Below, one piece after another: positions 22,746-33,082 of a stretch of 64,000 nucleotides of DNA. Each line of letters starts with the position of its first letter. The stretch's first letter is position 1. A model generated the notes under the pieces. The model searched no databases. It was given only the letters and a program-made list of their open reading frames with translations, and was not told where the DNA came from. This DNA comes from Lineus longissimus (lineage: Eukaryota; Nemertea; Pilidiophora; Heteronemertea; Lineidae). A program made the translations under genes and the position numbers. Location of the stretch: the NCBI RefSeq assembly GCF_910592395.1, contig NC_088325.1, forward strand, positions 10,234,109 through 10,298,108. The letters are read 5' to 3'.

Positions 22746-22851
22746 TTTGTCGATGTTGACATCTGGTGGTAATAAATGGAACTGAAATATTGTCTCAATT
22801 TCGTGAACATTTCAGTTCTGTTTGTTACCACCAGATGTCAACATCGACAAA
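22746..22851. repeat. Near-perfect hairpin, copy 2
   Basis: Same sequence and layout as the hairpin at 21545, with a few substitutions. Preservation of complementarity in both copies is what one would check for selection or gene conversion. Confidence 0.85.
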
Positions 22852-22859
22852 CGTCAAGG

Positions 22860-24340
22860 AAATACCACGGCCTATCATTTACGCGGGAAGCCTTGGCGGG
22901 AATCGACGTGCGTGTGACATTGCGAAGTGGAATATGAGGGGAGGGACGACCGTGTCTGCTGCCGGGCTACGAAGTAGGCTTAGTATTCTAGCCTATATAA
23001 AAACTAATAGCATTTTGGATATCACAGGACGTCTGCTATCGAAAATACTGTAACGCCGCCGATGAAATTCAACAAAAAACATCTTTTTAAAAACGATGCG
23101 GGCCGATTTCGTCATGCGCGAGGGGATGATAGACTAAAGATTTTTTTATGGGGCCTAGTTTGGTTTGATTCATACTGAACTTTATTGACAGATTATTAGA
23201 AAAAAGTTAGATTTGGCTGAATTCCCGCTCAGAATTCCGGCAAAATCGGATTATTACCAGATGAAAGAAATTGAATATACATGTATATGAATTATGACAC
23301 GCATCCTGAGAAATATATGTAAAGGTATTTTTTCTTCGCCAATATATAAGGATAGCAAAAACCTCGTAAAAAACCTCTTACACCACTCAAAGTAAATGAG
23401 ATGCCCTACATGTACTATCCTACCAGAAAGTAAATGTCCACCGTTTTTTAAAAATATCACGGAGATAGAATAAGATAATTCAGCAGAGAATGGTATATCT
23501 AGTTGGTCATGTATCTGTTGTATTCGGGCCTAGCTAATCATGTCTCTTCATTATGTAACAGGCAATTTTAAAAAGTCCAAAAAGTAACTTTTTCTTTTCT
23601 TTTCTTTTCTTTTCTGTTTTTTCTTTTTCACAATGTATTGGTAAACGAAGTTTTTTTTGCTTTCATTACTAGAAAATTCCTGCTAAATTCCTTATTTTGA
23701 AGATTTGTTTTAGCTCGCTAAAGGTGATTGTTTTTTTCAGACAGCTGGTGACCTTTGAGAACACCCCCTCATGGTCAGCAATGCAGTCGGTCAGGGTCTT
23801 TATGGCCAACTCGGCTCATACATGAAGGATCGGGGGGGGGGGGGGGGGGTCTTTATCAAAGGTAACGGAAGAGATTACAAAAATAACGTAAAAATCCTAA
23901 GCAAAAATGTGCATTTGTCATGACTGTCAAATATGGAATTGCAAGAGCCGAAAAATGATGGTCATAAAGCACAGTTCATGGGCTCATTTTAATTTTTGAA
24001 AAGGCACATGAAATAAAAAAAGTGATTTTTGGACCTTTTTAAAATTTTTTGTTACATAATGAAGGGATGGAATTAGGTGTATCCAAATACAACAGATATA
24101 TGACCTACTAAATGTCTGATACTCTGCTGAAAACCACATTCAAATATCTTATTTTATCTCGGTGATATTTAAAAAACTCTCTCGTAGGACTGTTCATGGC
24201 GGAGTAATATGGATAGATGCTGGACTATAAATCATATCAATAATTGGACAATAAGGGCATACAGTATTATAAAAATATTCTATCGTCTCATAACACTGTG
24301 AAAAATGAGTTCATATCAATCTAACACAAATGATTTATTA
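22860..24340. other. Intergenic stretch; no gene seen
   Basis: Holds a TTTTC-rich tract (23590-23630) and a long G run at about 23830-23850. Open frames are short. A lone CpG-containing patch at 22880-22970 is not clearly anything. Confidence 0.45.
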
Positions 24341-24354
24341 TTCTATTCATGATA

Positions 24355-24405
24355 ATGCGGCGCACTATTTCAGCACATGCGCATGTATCGGGCGGGAGTC
24401 AGACG
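24355..24405 (+). promoter_or_regulatory. Promoter-like patch: NRF1-like and GC-box motifs
   Basis: CACATGCGCATG (NRF1-like palindrome) followed within 15 bp by CGGGCGGGAG (GC-box-like) and several CpGs stand out from the AT-rich surroundings. This lies about 110-150 bp before the candidate signal-peptide ATG at 24513, a fitting distance for a core promoter. Inference only. Confidence 0.4.
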
Positions 24406-24512
24406 TCTCATTATCATTGGCGTTGCTTAACGAAGACTGCACTAGTCGGAAACGCATGTGGATTTTTCCCGAATTTCTTTCTAATGTGGAGGGAATCTTA
24501 GGAAAAACTATA

Positions 24513-24570
24513 ATGCAACGAATGCAAATTCTGGTGGCCGTTTTCGGCGTGGCTTTAATGTTCCTATCAG
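24513..24570 (+). CDS. Candidate first coding exon: signal peptide
   Basis: ATG 24513 opens MQRMQILVAVFGVALMFLS, a short polar start plus a 14-residue hydrophobic core, then a TCAG|GTAGGA donor in phase 1. Signal-peptide exons ending in phase 1 are common in animal secreted-protein genes. Joined to 32982 it gives ...FLS-D-VQA|TKF, a signal cleavage site obeying the -3/-1 rule (V, A). The product is not recognised. Frame and splice evidence are direct; the gene itself is inferred. Confidence 0.42.
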
Positions 24571-24579
24571 GTAGGAATT

Positions 24580-25206
24580 TAATCGAATTTATCTGTTGTT
24601 TGTGCGAAATATCTATTAAAATGACGGCAGAATTTCATCTGTCATATCTAGATGACATTTCCATTCCAGTGAGGTCTATAGGCGCGATAAATATCATGAT
24701 ACGGGGTGGGCCATCCTTTGTGCATCTAATAACAGTGTCCCATGCCAATTTAGTGTCCCTTATTTCCATCAAATAAGGCGTCTTGGTTAATAACATGATA
24801 CATGTAGGCTATCATTTTAGCGACGTTATACAATAGGCGTTATAACTCCTTATTCCGAAGTGCGCAATATCAGGACGCGTGTGCTATATGGATTATGCGC
24901 CTGCTTCATGAGTGAAATTTACAATAGTGCACATTTCATTGTTTTTCATATGCAGCGTACGTGACTCATTTCAATTTGAGTGGTTATATGGTTCTGTTAT
25001 AACCTTGCTAACAAATGGTCCATTGATCGTTGAAAAATGATAATTAGGGCTCGTTGGCAATGGAGTCGGAAAAAGTCACCTTGGATATATATTGTGATAA
25101 AGCGGATTGGGTGTGGTATAGTTTATCATGCTGTTGAGGTTTTTGTTTCATTCATTTATTGGCACTTTGCCTAGTAATGTGGAGCTGGACCTGCTACTTC
25201 AGTAAT

Positions 25207-25237
<31 letters not shown>

Positions 25238-25740
25238 GGTATGGACATTTTCAGTCGAAGAATTGAATTATCCCTCAAGAATGAAAGAGAAAATGATGCT
25301 GTTTGATCTGCTGATGTAGGTATAAGAGCCCTGTCATGATTCAGAGTGTCAGAATGTCAGAAAGGCCAGCTCTGCACTTTCTTTTGTTTAGCCTATGCTA
25401 GAGATCTACATTGCTGGTTCCCACAGCCTGGACCTCCCTAAAAGGACAATGGAACATAAAACTTGCATGCAATGTTGTCATAAAAAAACATCTGTTCCTG
25501 ATTGCTAATGATTTATGATATGCCTGCCTGCCACACCCCAACAAGGAAAGCACAATCACTCATTATTCTCATTATTTACTTTGATCATATCATGACCGTT
25601 GTTCTTTATAACCTTCCTTATCTTGTAATCAAAACTGACACGCTCCAGAGATTTTGCTGAAAAAAGTTACAATTTTGATATAATTGTACAATAACGAACC
25701 TATTATGATAATGCATTGTTGGCACTTGTGTAGTGTCCTC
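24580..25740. other. No further gene seen; G-rich simple tract
   Basis: Would be intron 1 of the candidate secreted-protein gene. Contains a (GT)n run followed by a long G run at 25205-25240. Nothing else recognised. Confidence 0.4.
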
Positions 25741-25744
25741 ATTA

Positions 25745-26175
25745 AATCACAGGTGGAGGTTTGGGTTTCAAAAAATGGCTACTGTGTGTTTCAAAAAATA
25801 AAGTGACACAATGTCCTTTTTAAATTTTAAAAGTTTTAGCCCAAAATCAGTAATAGGACTTTGGAGATCATTCATAAGCAGAATGAGATACATAATGAAT
25901 AGTGTGCTTATCATGTTGCAGGTTGAGGCTTGGGTTTGATGGGATTGCTACTGTGTGTCTCAAAATAAAATGACGCCTATCTTTTGTGGAAATATTTCAA
26001 AATGATAACCTTGAATAAGTTAGAGGACTTTGAAGACCCTTCATGATTTGAAGAATGCAGTGAATAGTGCTTATCATGTCACAGGGAGAGGCTTGTGTTT
26101 CATTGGGATGCCTACTGTGTGTTTCAAAAAATAAAGTGACACATGTCCTTTTTGAAATTTTAAAGGTGTTTTTGT
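25745..26175. repeat. Three diverged tandem copies of about 163 bp
   Basis: Each unit carries ATCATGTNRCAGG-GAGGCTTG, GCTACTGTGTGTTTCAAAAAATAAA and TGACAC...TCCTTTTT. Units start near 25745, 25908 and 26070. Divergence is high, so the array is old. Confidence 0.8.
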
Positions 26176-26754
26176 TCCCTGCCGGTATTGTTCTGAGAAT
26201 AAGAACAATACTATTGTCTTGATAATTTGAGCTATGATATTGAAGACTATAGGATTGTATAAAGATAGAGAGAAAGCGTTTAAAAATTGTTTAAATTTGT
26301 TTTTCAACATTTGGCATTTATTTCAGGGTTAACTTTCAGATTGAGTATGACTAAAAACACATTCATGTAAAATTAGTGAAAATTGCTGACGATGGTTTTG
26401 AAAAGGGAAAATTCTTTAATGTAGTTTGACTGTTGCAACAAACCTGAATGTATGTAGGCTTTCATGAAGAACAACACTTCTTGGTTGGGACTCTGTAGTT
26501 TCTGAGATGGCCCCCTGACCTTACTAGGCTGCTAGATATCTTGCACAGCGGGTTGGTTTTATTCACAAAGATATTTAGAAATCTGATATTTTAATTGATT
26601 TTTGAGCACAGATGCTTTCAACATTGAAATGTTATACTGAAATTACAGGAATGTTTCCAGAACTTGGGTTCCATGGTCTGGCCGATCTTGATCTGCCAAC
26701 TTAATTTAATTTTTTGCTGTTCTTTCTGCTCAAATAACATGAAAGTTCTACTCT

Positions 26755-26995
26755 GTTAGAAGACTTTTTTGTTGTTAACTCTATCATGTCTATCAAGAAG
26801 TCTTTAGTCAATAGTCTTTTGCAATTCTTGGCTCTATGCGGATTAAGAGTATAAGGAGGGGGTAAGTAGGATAACTCTCCTAACCTCCCTTTTATAATAA
26901 GACCTTGTCGTTGTTAGCTCTGTCAAGAATTAATAGTCTTCCTCAACTCTTGGCTTTCACCAAGATTTAGAGTGAAAAAAGAGGGGGGGTGGGGT
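26755..26995. repeat. Diverged tandem duplication, about 140 bp
   Basis: TTGTTGTTAACTCTATCATG...CAATTCTTGGCT at 26767 recurs as TCGTTGTTAGCTCTGTCAAG...CAACTCTTGGCT at 26908. Each copy is followed by a G-rich tract. Confidence 0.6.
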
Positions 26996-27310
26996 ACCTA
27001 TTTTAACATTCAATACATGTATATATTAGGCCCTTGTCCCAATTTCTAAGCAATTTCTGATGGGATTCCAATGCAATCCTCTAGGTGCCCCCCCCCCCTG
27101 AAATTCTGACAGTGAATATAAACCCATCCTGGCGATCCTGAAAACAGATAATTTCTCCCTCTATATAAAGGGAAAGTTTATCAACAATTATAGCTAAAGA
27201 ATTTCTCATTATGGGTTGGATAGTGAACAGAAATTAAAACTAAGACAGATGTACTGTATGTTGGGTGTAGCAATAAAGAAATTTATTTCTTTAGGGCTGG
27301 GCAGACTTAT

Positions 27311-27670
27311 GCAAGTATCAATTCGTGTCTTGTACCCCCCTCCTCAAGGGTACGACACCTTATCACCCTATAACGACATCTTAAGGCTCAAGCATCACCC
27401 TTTTTTCACCAATGCTACTTTTTCTTTCGTCAAGACATCACCATCAACAATATATCAGTTATCACCATCATGTAAAGTAACCGGACTAATTTTACTGGGT
27501 AAGACTGTATGTTCGACAAGACATCGACACAGTAGCATCCTTATTCTTTCCAGCTTCGCCAAATTTTCACTAAAGGAAAAATAAATACTACTCAAGCATC
27601 GGCAAAGATTAGTGGTGATAGCTTAACTACCCTTGAGGAGGGGGGGTACAAGAAACGAATTGATACTTGC
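27311..27670. mobile_element. Foldback-like element with about 42-bp inverted arms
   Basis: GCAAGTATCAATTCGTGTCT...CCTCAAGGGTA (27311-27352) is the inverted complement of 27628-27670 with few mismatches. The spacer is about 275 bp. GGGC occurs outside both arms. No target duplication is obvious and no coding capacity is seen in the spacer. Probably a small DNA-transposon derivative. Confidence 0.65.
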
Positions 27671-28881
27671 ATTAGAAGTGCCCACCACTGTGAAATTTGG
27701 TAGAATTCTTGCGTATTTTCTGAGTCTGTCTTTGTTGCGCAATTTCTGCCCTTTTTTGACAAAACTCCTCTCTGCCCCTTCCCATGGAAAGAAGAGAATA
27801 CTCTGCCCTCTTGAAATCATGGCAGAAGCGCTTACAGTGATCACTCCTCCAGGCTATTCTGTCCTTTCTTTTTTTGAGATGGCCCCAAATAAGCAAACAG
27901 TCGTAATCAAAACTATCCAAATCAGTACCAGCCATTTCCTACTTCACATTCATGCCCGTCAGTGAAATATCAACACTTCTTAATGAATGTAAATGCAAAA
28001 CTAGTTTTTTGGACCGATGATGGAAGCTTTGAGTGAGGAATGTGAAATACAAGTCTTAAAGGTTGGACTGTTGATATAAACGAAGTTAACTTGTTTATTA
28101 AAAAGAAAGGCAGCTTTGTCGCCAGAAATATGCCAGGTCAGAATTTTATTTGAAGCCAAGATTATCTCGGCAGGTTTTCCTACACCCAGTATATATGTAG
28201 GTTTATAGAATTTTGACTCTTTCAACTGGTTATCAAACCCAAATATACCTTGCCTCTTCCAGTTGGTTATCAGTTCTTCAAGGGATTTCCCTCTTCCAGC
28301 TGACTATTGTTTCTCAAGTCTTGGCACTGTGGCTGACTCCAGGGGCATAGGCTGGGGTGGGGTGGAAGGGGGGGGGCTGGGGTGCTAGAGACCAAGACCT
28401 GATTGCTTAAGTTTCACACTAGATCTTCATATTCATGTTCAGTCGGAATGAGAAACCCATTGATGTACACTTTTTGTACAAACTATACTACGGGATTATA
28501 GAGTTGTATCTTCTTTCTCAGAAATTTTTACAAAATTATCTAAGCACTTGGACAGGTACGTTGTAATAGCAAAAACGCTTTGCCATAAAACACACAAAAA
28601 ACTACCAATATCGCAGGTAAACCAACCATGCTTACTATAATTTTTTCACACTGTGGTTTTTCACATAGGAAGTGCTGTCTTAATTTACCGCAAAATATCT
28701 TTTTTGGAGGCGTGACTCATGAATTTGTTTGAGTACCTCCTGAGCCTGTAGCCTGTAGCCTGCTACTCAAAAATCTCTGGCGAATCAGGAATAATTTGAT
28801 CATCAGATCATCGACTATCGCCATATGTCCCCGATTTATCATTTATCAAACTCTGAAAGTCCTCAGAGTAGCCATAAAACC

Positions 28882-29100
28882 AAAGGGGGACTATAGGCAG
28901 GATCTGGTGGGTTAAATTGGCCATCTTGGGAGACTTATATGCACAGAAAGGGGACTGGGTCATTTTAGATTCAGCCTAGTTTAATATATTCATTGTTCAA
29001 GTGTGAATAGTTTTGATGTACTGTTAGATGGGAGAGACCCCTATTGGCGACTTTGTGTAACTTTATCTTGCCTACCTAGCTGCTGCCTGTATAGTCCGTA
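28882..29100. mobile_element. TTAA-type MITE family 2, diverged copy
   Basis: Runs AAAGGGGGACTATAGGCAGG to GCTGCCTGTATAGTCC. It matches the reverse complement of 40438-40671 along its length (GACCCCTATTGGCGACTT, CTTTATCTTGCCTACCTAGC). The terminal TTAA has decayed here. Confidence 0.75.
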
Positions 29101-30012
29101 CACTTTGATTCCAAAACGAGCACCCAGATCTATAGCATTATTGATCATCAGTACTTGTTATCATCTCCTGAGTCTGTTCTCTGTCTTAACCAATCAGGAG
29201 GGCGACCAACACGCCCGGTCTGCAAAAAGCCAGCAGGCCCTCGACAGTTCCAATCTTTTGCTAAAGATTTATTTTTCCCGGAATTCTCTGCCGCAAGTGT
29301 AATACTCTAAAAGCACTTTCTTGTTGTTGACGTTTTATCACCTTCCTTGTCATCATCTCGCAGGAAAAGTAGGAGTTGCTTAGAAATTGTACGCAGTTTG
29401 CCCGGCATGTTTGTATCAGATTCTGTTATGTGTATTGATTTTTCAATAGAAGACACCCACGATGATGTTCTTTCTGCACGATATTTAACAGGAAGTACAT
29501 TCTGTGGTGTTGGTGAGGCACTGCTAAGATATGAGACGTGGCTCTGGCAAAAGTAGGCGCTTGACGAATGGAGAAGAGGGATGAAAAATGGAAAGTGAAA
29601 AGAATATTCTTTCTCAAGTAGTTGAAGCTATGGCATGGGCTGATTGGGTACATAATTACCTTTAACTTGATAAAGGGATATCACGATCGTCTGAGAAATG
29701 ATTGAGTGTGGACTTCAGAGCAGGTCATTTGTTCAAGTTTTAATTTTTTTGAAATAACTCATCAAAGATTAGTTTGAATTACTCAATAAGAAAACCATTA
29801 GTATCATCCCCTTATCTGATGTTTTACTCACCGATAATAACCTTCAGGTAGCTAAAAGCAACTTTACAAGTTCATATGACTTTCCTCAAGAAAACAAATT
29901 TTGTGAAAAGAATGGCACTCTTTCTCCCTGTTCTCCATATATAACAATTACGCATCTACTTCTGCCATGAGCAGGCTAAATATTACCAGTTTCTCTAACT
30001 AACTGGTAAGAG

Positions 30013-30650
30013 TGAGTCCCTTTGAGCTTTGTGCCTTCATGTGGCCTCTCCTCCTCTGAGATTCAGGCTCTTGAAGGCTTGCTCCATGGAGTGATTCAAG
30101 CTGCAATTTGTCAACCCATTTTTCAGCACCCCATACCACCACCCCATGCGAACAACTAACTAATCAAAGTTGAGTCCCTTTGGGCTTGTGCCCTTGTGTG
30201 GCCTCCCCTCCTCTGAGATTCAGGCTCTTGAAGGCTTGCTCCATGGAGTGATTCAAGCTGAAATTCGTCAGTCCATTTTTCAGCACCCCATACCACCACC
30301 CCATGCGAACAACTAACTAATCAATGTTGAGTTCCTTTGGGCTTGTGCCCTCATGTGGCCTCCCCTCCTGTCTGAGATTCAGGCAATTGAGGGCTTGCTC
30401 CATAGAGTGTATTAAGCTGAAATTCGTCAGTCCATCTTTCAGCACCCCATACCACCACCCCATGAAAAACAACTAACGAATCAAAGTTGAGCCCCTTTGT
30501 GCTTGTGCCCTTATGTGGCCTCCCCTCCTCTGAGATTCAGGCTCTTGTGCTTGAAGGCTCACATCCTAAGCGAGATTACCATTAGCTGAAATTCATTAAC
30601 CCATCTTTCAGCACCCCATGTGAACAACTAATTCAAGTTGAGTCCCTTGA
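30013..30650. repeat. Four tandem copies of about 157 bp
   Basis: Units contain GAGTCCCTTTGGGCTTGTGC, CTCTGAGATTCAGGCTC, CAGCACCCCATACCACCACC and GAACAACTAACTAATCAA. The first three are well conserved, the fourth truncated and diverged. Confidence 0.9.
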
Positions 30651-30879
30651 AAGATTGGTGTTGTCACTGTAGAAGATGTCGTCAAAATCATCCATCACTG
30701 ACCTTTCAAGATCAAAAACCTTTCCTTCCAACGTCAGAACTTTAAAAATCGTTTCCATGGTTTGCAGGTTTTTACCTGTCAGTCTGACATTCTGTTGTCA
30801 GTTAGGGCAGGTTTGTAAATAATACACTGATTTCAGCATGCTTCTTTCATAAACTTGCACATGTTTTGCTGTTGGAATC

Positions 30880-31192
30880 TTAAAGGGACAACCTAGGCAC
30901 GAGATATGTTGGTTTTTAATCCAAAATGGCTTCCAGCAGGACCGTGTCTTCTCGAAATAGGATATTGAAAAAAAATCAATCAATCAACTGCAATGAACAA
31001 TGCACTAGTATGGGGTGTAACCTCTGGCCTACCTGAGATTTACAAGTCATGTCCAAAACTACCTCATAACACTGGCGAAAATCATTATTAGAGATCAGCG
31101 TTGGTGTGATACTACGGGTGGCGGCACATGGTGGCAGCAAGGGGTATTATCCTCTTGGCTAGGTAAATCCCACGCCCAAGTTGTCCCTTTAA
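30880..31192. mobile_element. TTAA-flanked MITE family 3 (T2/Kolobok-like)
   Basis: TTAAAGGGACAACCTAGGCA at the left and CACGCCCAAGTTGTCCCTTTAA at the right form inverted repeats with TTAA target duplications. The TTAAAGGRR signature is that of T2 MITEs, attributed to the Kolobok superfamily. Length is about 313 bp. Confidence 0.75.
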
Positions 31193-31689
31193 GTAGGTAC
31201 AAAATCAGCTTCCAGGTAAATGAAGCCTTGTTAGACTTCTTAGAGGAAGTTGAACGTCAGGTGTTTTCAGCTTGACGGGCTAACTGATGTTGCCTTGAAA
31301 TTCTTTTCAAAATGCCAAGTACTTTCAATGGACCCGTCGTGTGCTTGAAGGGGTATAATGCAACTCGTATTTAATCGTGGGTCAGGTAAATAAAAATGCA
31401 AGTATACTTGATGCAATAGCGCAGTTATCATTCATGCAAACTTGCTGAAAGTTGGTATTGATAGTATTTTTGTACTGTCTATATAATGGCAATGTGAAAT
31501 TTGATATTCAGTACGTCTTAACACGTGACAATAGGAAATTTCCTCAAATTCAACTAACTAATTTCAAATTTTTAACGAATGATGTATGCTTTTATAGCTT
31601 TTCATCAACCTATGGTCTTCTGAGGAAAGGAAAGTACTGTTACGCCTGCAATCTCTAACATGGAAGGAACAGTGTATCTTATATGTTTT

Positions 31690-31760
31690 GAACCTACGCC
31701 TTCTCGATCAGGAGTGTGGCACCCTAACCACGAGACCATCATGCCATAGTGATTGTATAC
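31690..31760 (-). other. tRNA-like fragment, probable SINE head
   Basis: Minus strand reads TGATGGTCTCGTGGTTAGGG, then CACTCCTGATCGAGAAGGCG and TAGGTTCAAAAC, resembling A box, anticodon arm and B box. The acceptor stem does not pair and the B box is degenerate, so it is not a functional tRNA. Confidence 0.35.
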
Positions 31761-32981
31761 TTTTGTACGAAGTCGGCCTGTTTAATATCCCATCCCAACA
31801 GAGTGTGATTGCATCTTTTTGTAGACAAGATAAACCTGACATTAGTCTCCAAGTTGTTGATATCTTGCTAGCTTGGCTTCCCACCTAACAAAGATCATCG
31901 TTGTCAGACGTTTGGACGAGTTCCAGGACCTATGATGGGTATTTTCCCCACAGCTTTGCCGCAAAATTCAATCGACATGACATCATTTGTGCTGAATAGC
32001 TCGGCACTGCAGTGGCTTCAATTGAGCTAGGACGTAAACAGACACACTCCAAGCATTTCAGTACAGAACGAATCGATCTGAAATTCGACTCGTTTATATA
32101 GGAAAAAAGTCTATCCATAAACTGATGAAAATTGACCAACTCTATAGTGTACGAGTTCATTGATCATCAGAGGCGAACCACAAGTTTTTTTCTCGAGGAA
32201 AATTGATGCGATGGACAACTGTGAATTGAATTGAGAGGAAGCATTTTAAACGATGATTCATTCATGAATGTGCAGTCAATGATAGTATGATGGGTTTGGG
32301 AGCTGTGTGGAGTTGAGGCTGAAAGTTGTGTCCAGTATTGCAAAAAAAACTTCCCTTCTAAACCGCCCCGCAAACGAGCAGTTTATGTTGCTGCAACCTG
32401 CAATAATTGCTGCGATGTGCGATAAAAAAGAGGCTGAGACTGTGGTCGAGCTTTGCAAATACTTCCCTTGCACACAAGCGTTTTTTGCTGCAGTGACCTG
32501 CAATAATTGCTGCGGTGTGCGATAAAGAAAGATCACTTGTCTGCTGTAATTGCATGTTGCTGTGATCACTGATTCTTGTCGTAGGCGCCTGCGATAACAA
32601 TTGCAAATTTTTTTGTTGTATGCCACTTGATTGCAGGCCTCAGTGACGAAAGTCATGAAACCAGACACAGATTCTGGTAACACACACCGGGCGTGTGCCC
32701 CTCTTATTTGAGAAAACATGCTTTGTAATTGACCATGAATTTTATGACATTGATGGGAAGACATTGGCCTGGCTCTTTGATCCCTTCGATGGCTGAGGTG
32801 TCCCCTCTTTCCCAGACTCCTAGATCCACCCCTGGATAAGGTCTGTGGACATTTCTGCAGCTGGGATTAAAAAATGGATAATCGGCACCATTATGTTATA
32901 CAGGGTGGTCCAGCAAAGGACAAAAAATCGGGATAATTTAATTGGGTTGTTAGTCGGCTGGTTATGCTTTCCCTTTCACAG

Positions 32982-33082
32982 ATGTACAGGCTACCAAGTT
33001 TGCTGTCGACCCACTGAGCAACGCTGCTCATAAAGCAGGAAATGTTGAAGCAAACAGCAGGGAACTGCGTATCCTACTGTAG
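32982..33082 (+). CDS. Candidate second exon of a secreted protein
   Basis: The strong acceptor TATGCTTTCCCTTTCACAG is followed by an open frame entered in phase 1: (g)AT then VQATKFAVDPLSNAAHKAG... to TAG at 33080-33082. With exon 24513-24570 this would be a 52-residue secreted peptide with predicted cleavage after VQA. Alternatively it splices at ACT|GTAGGG (33079) in phase 2, which would fit the 49928 exon. No dibasic cleavage sites. Product not recognised. Either ending is possible. Confidence 0.35.

Larger units (their letters stand above)
20790..22851. repeat. Segmental duplication, two copies of about 0.9-1.0 kb
   Basis: Copy 1 (about 20790-21650) and copy 2 (about 21842-22851) share the sequence around CTGTTGTATATATTTTTACTAC. 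They also share the block GTCACAACCTGGCAAAAGCC and a terminal hairpin. Copy 2 is longer because a roughly 80-bp unit (CAACGAATATTGAGACAAGA, GGTAAAA) is repeated within it. A separate roughly 80-bp block around CAACCAAAGTTTTTATTTCA is duplicated between them (21648-21840). Confidence 0.85.

Noticed and set aside
23820-25245. Long G runs as G-quadruplex regulatory elements
   Set aside because: They are uninterrupted homopolymers (23830 and 25221) without spaced G-tracts tied to a gene; simple repeats or assembly artefacts explain them.
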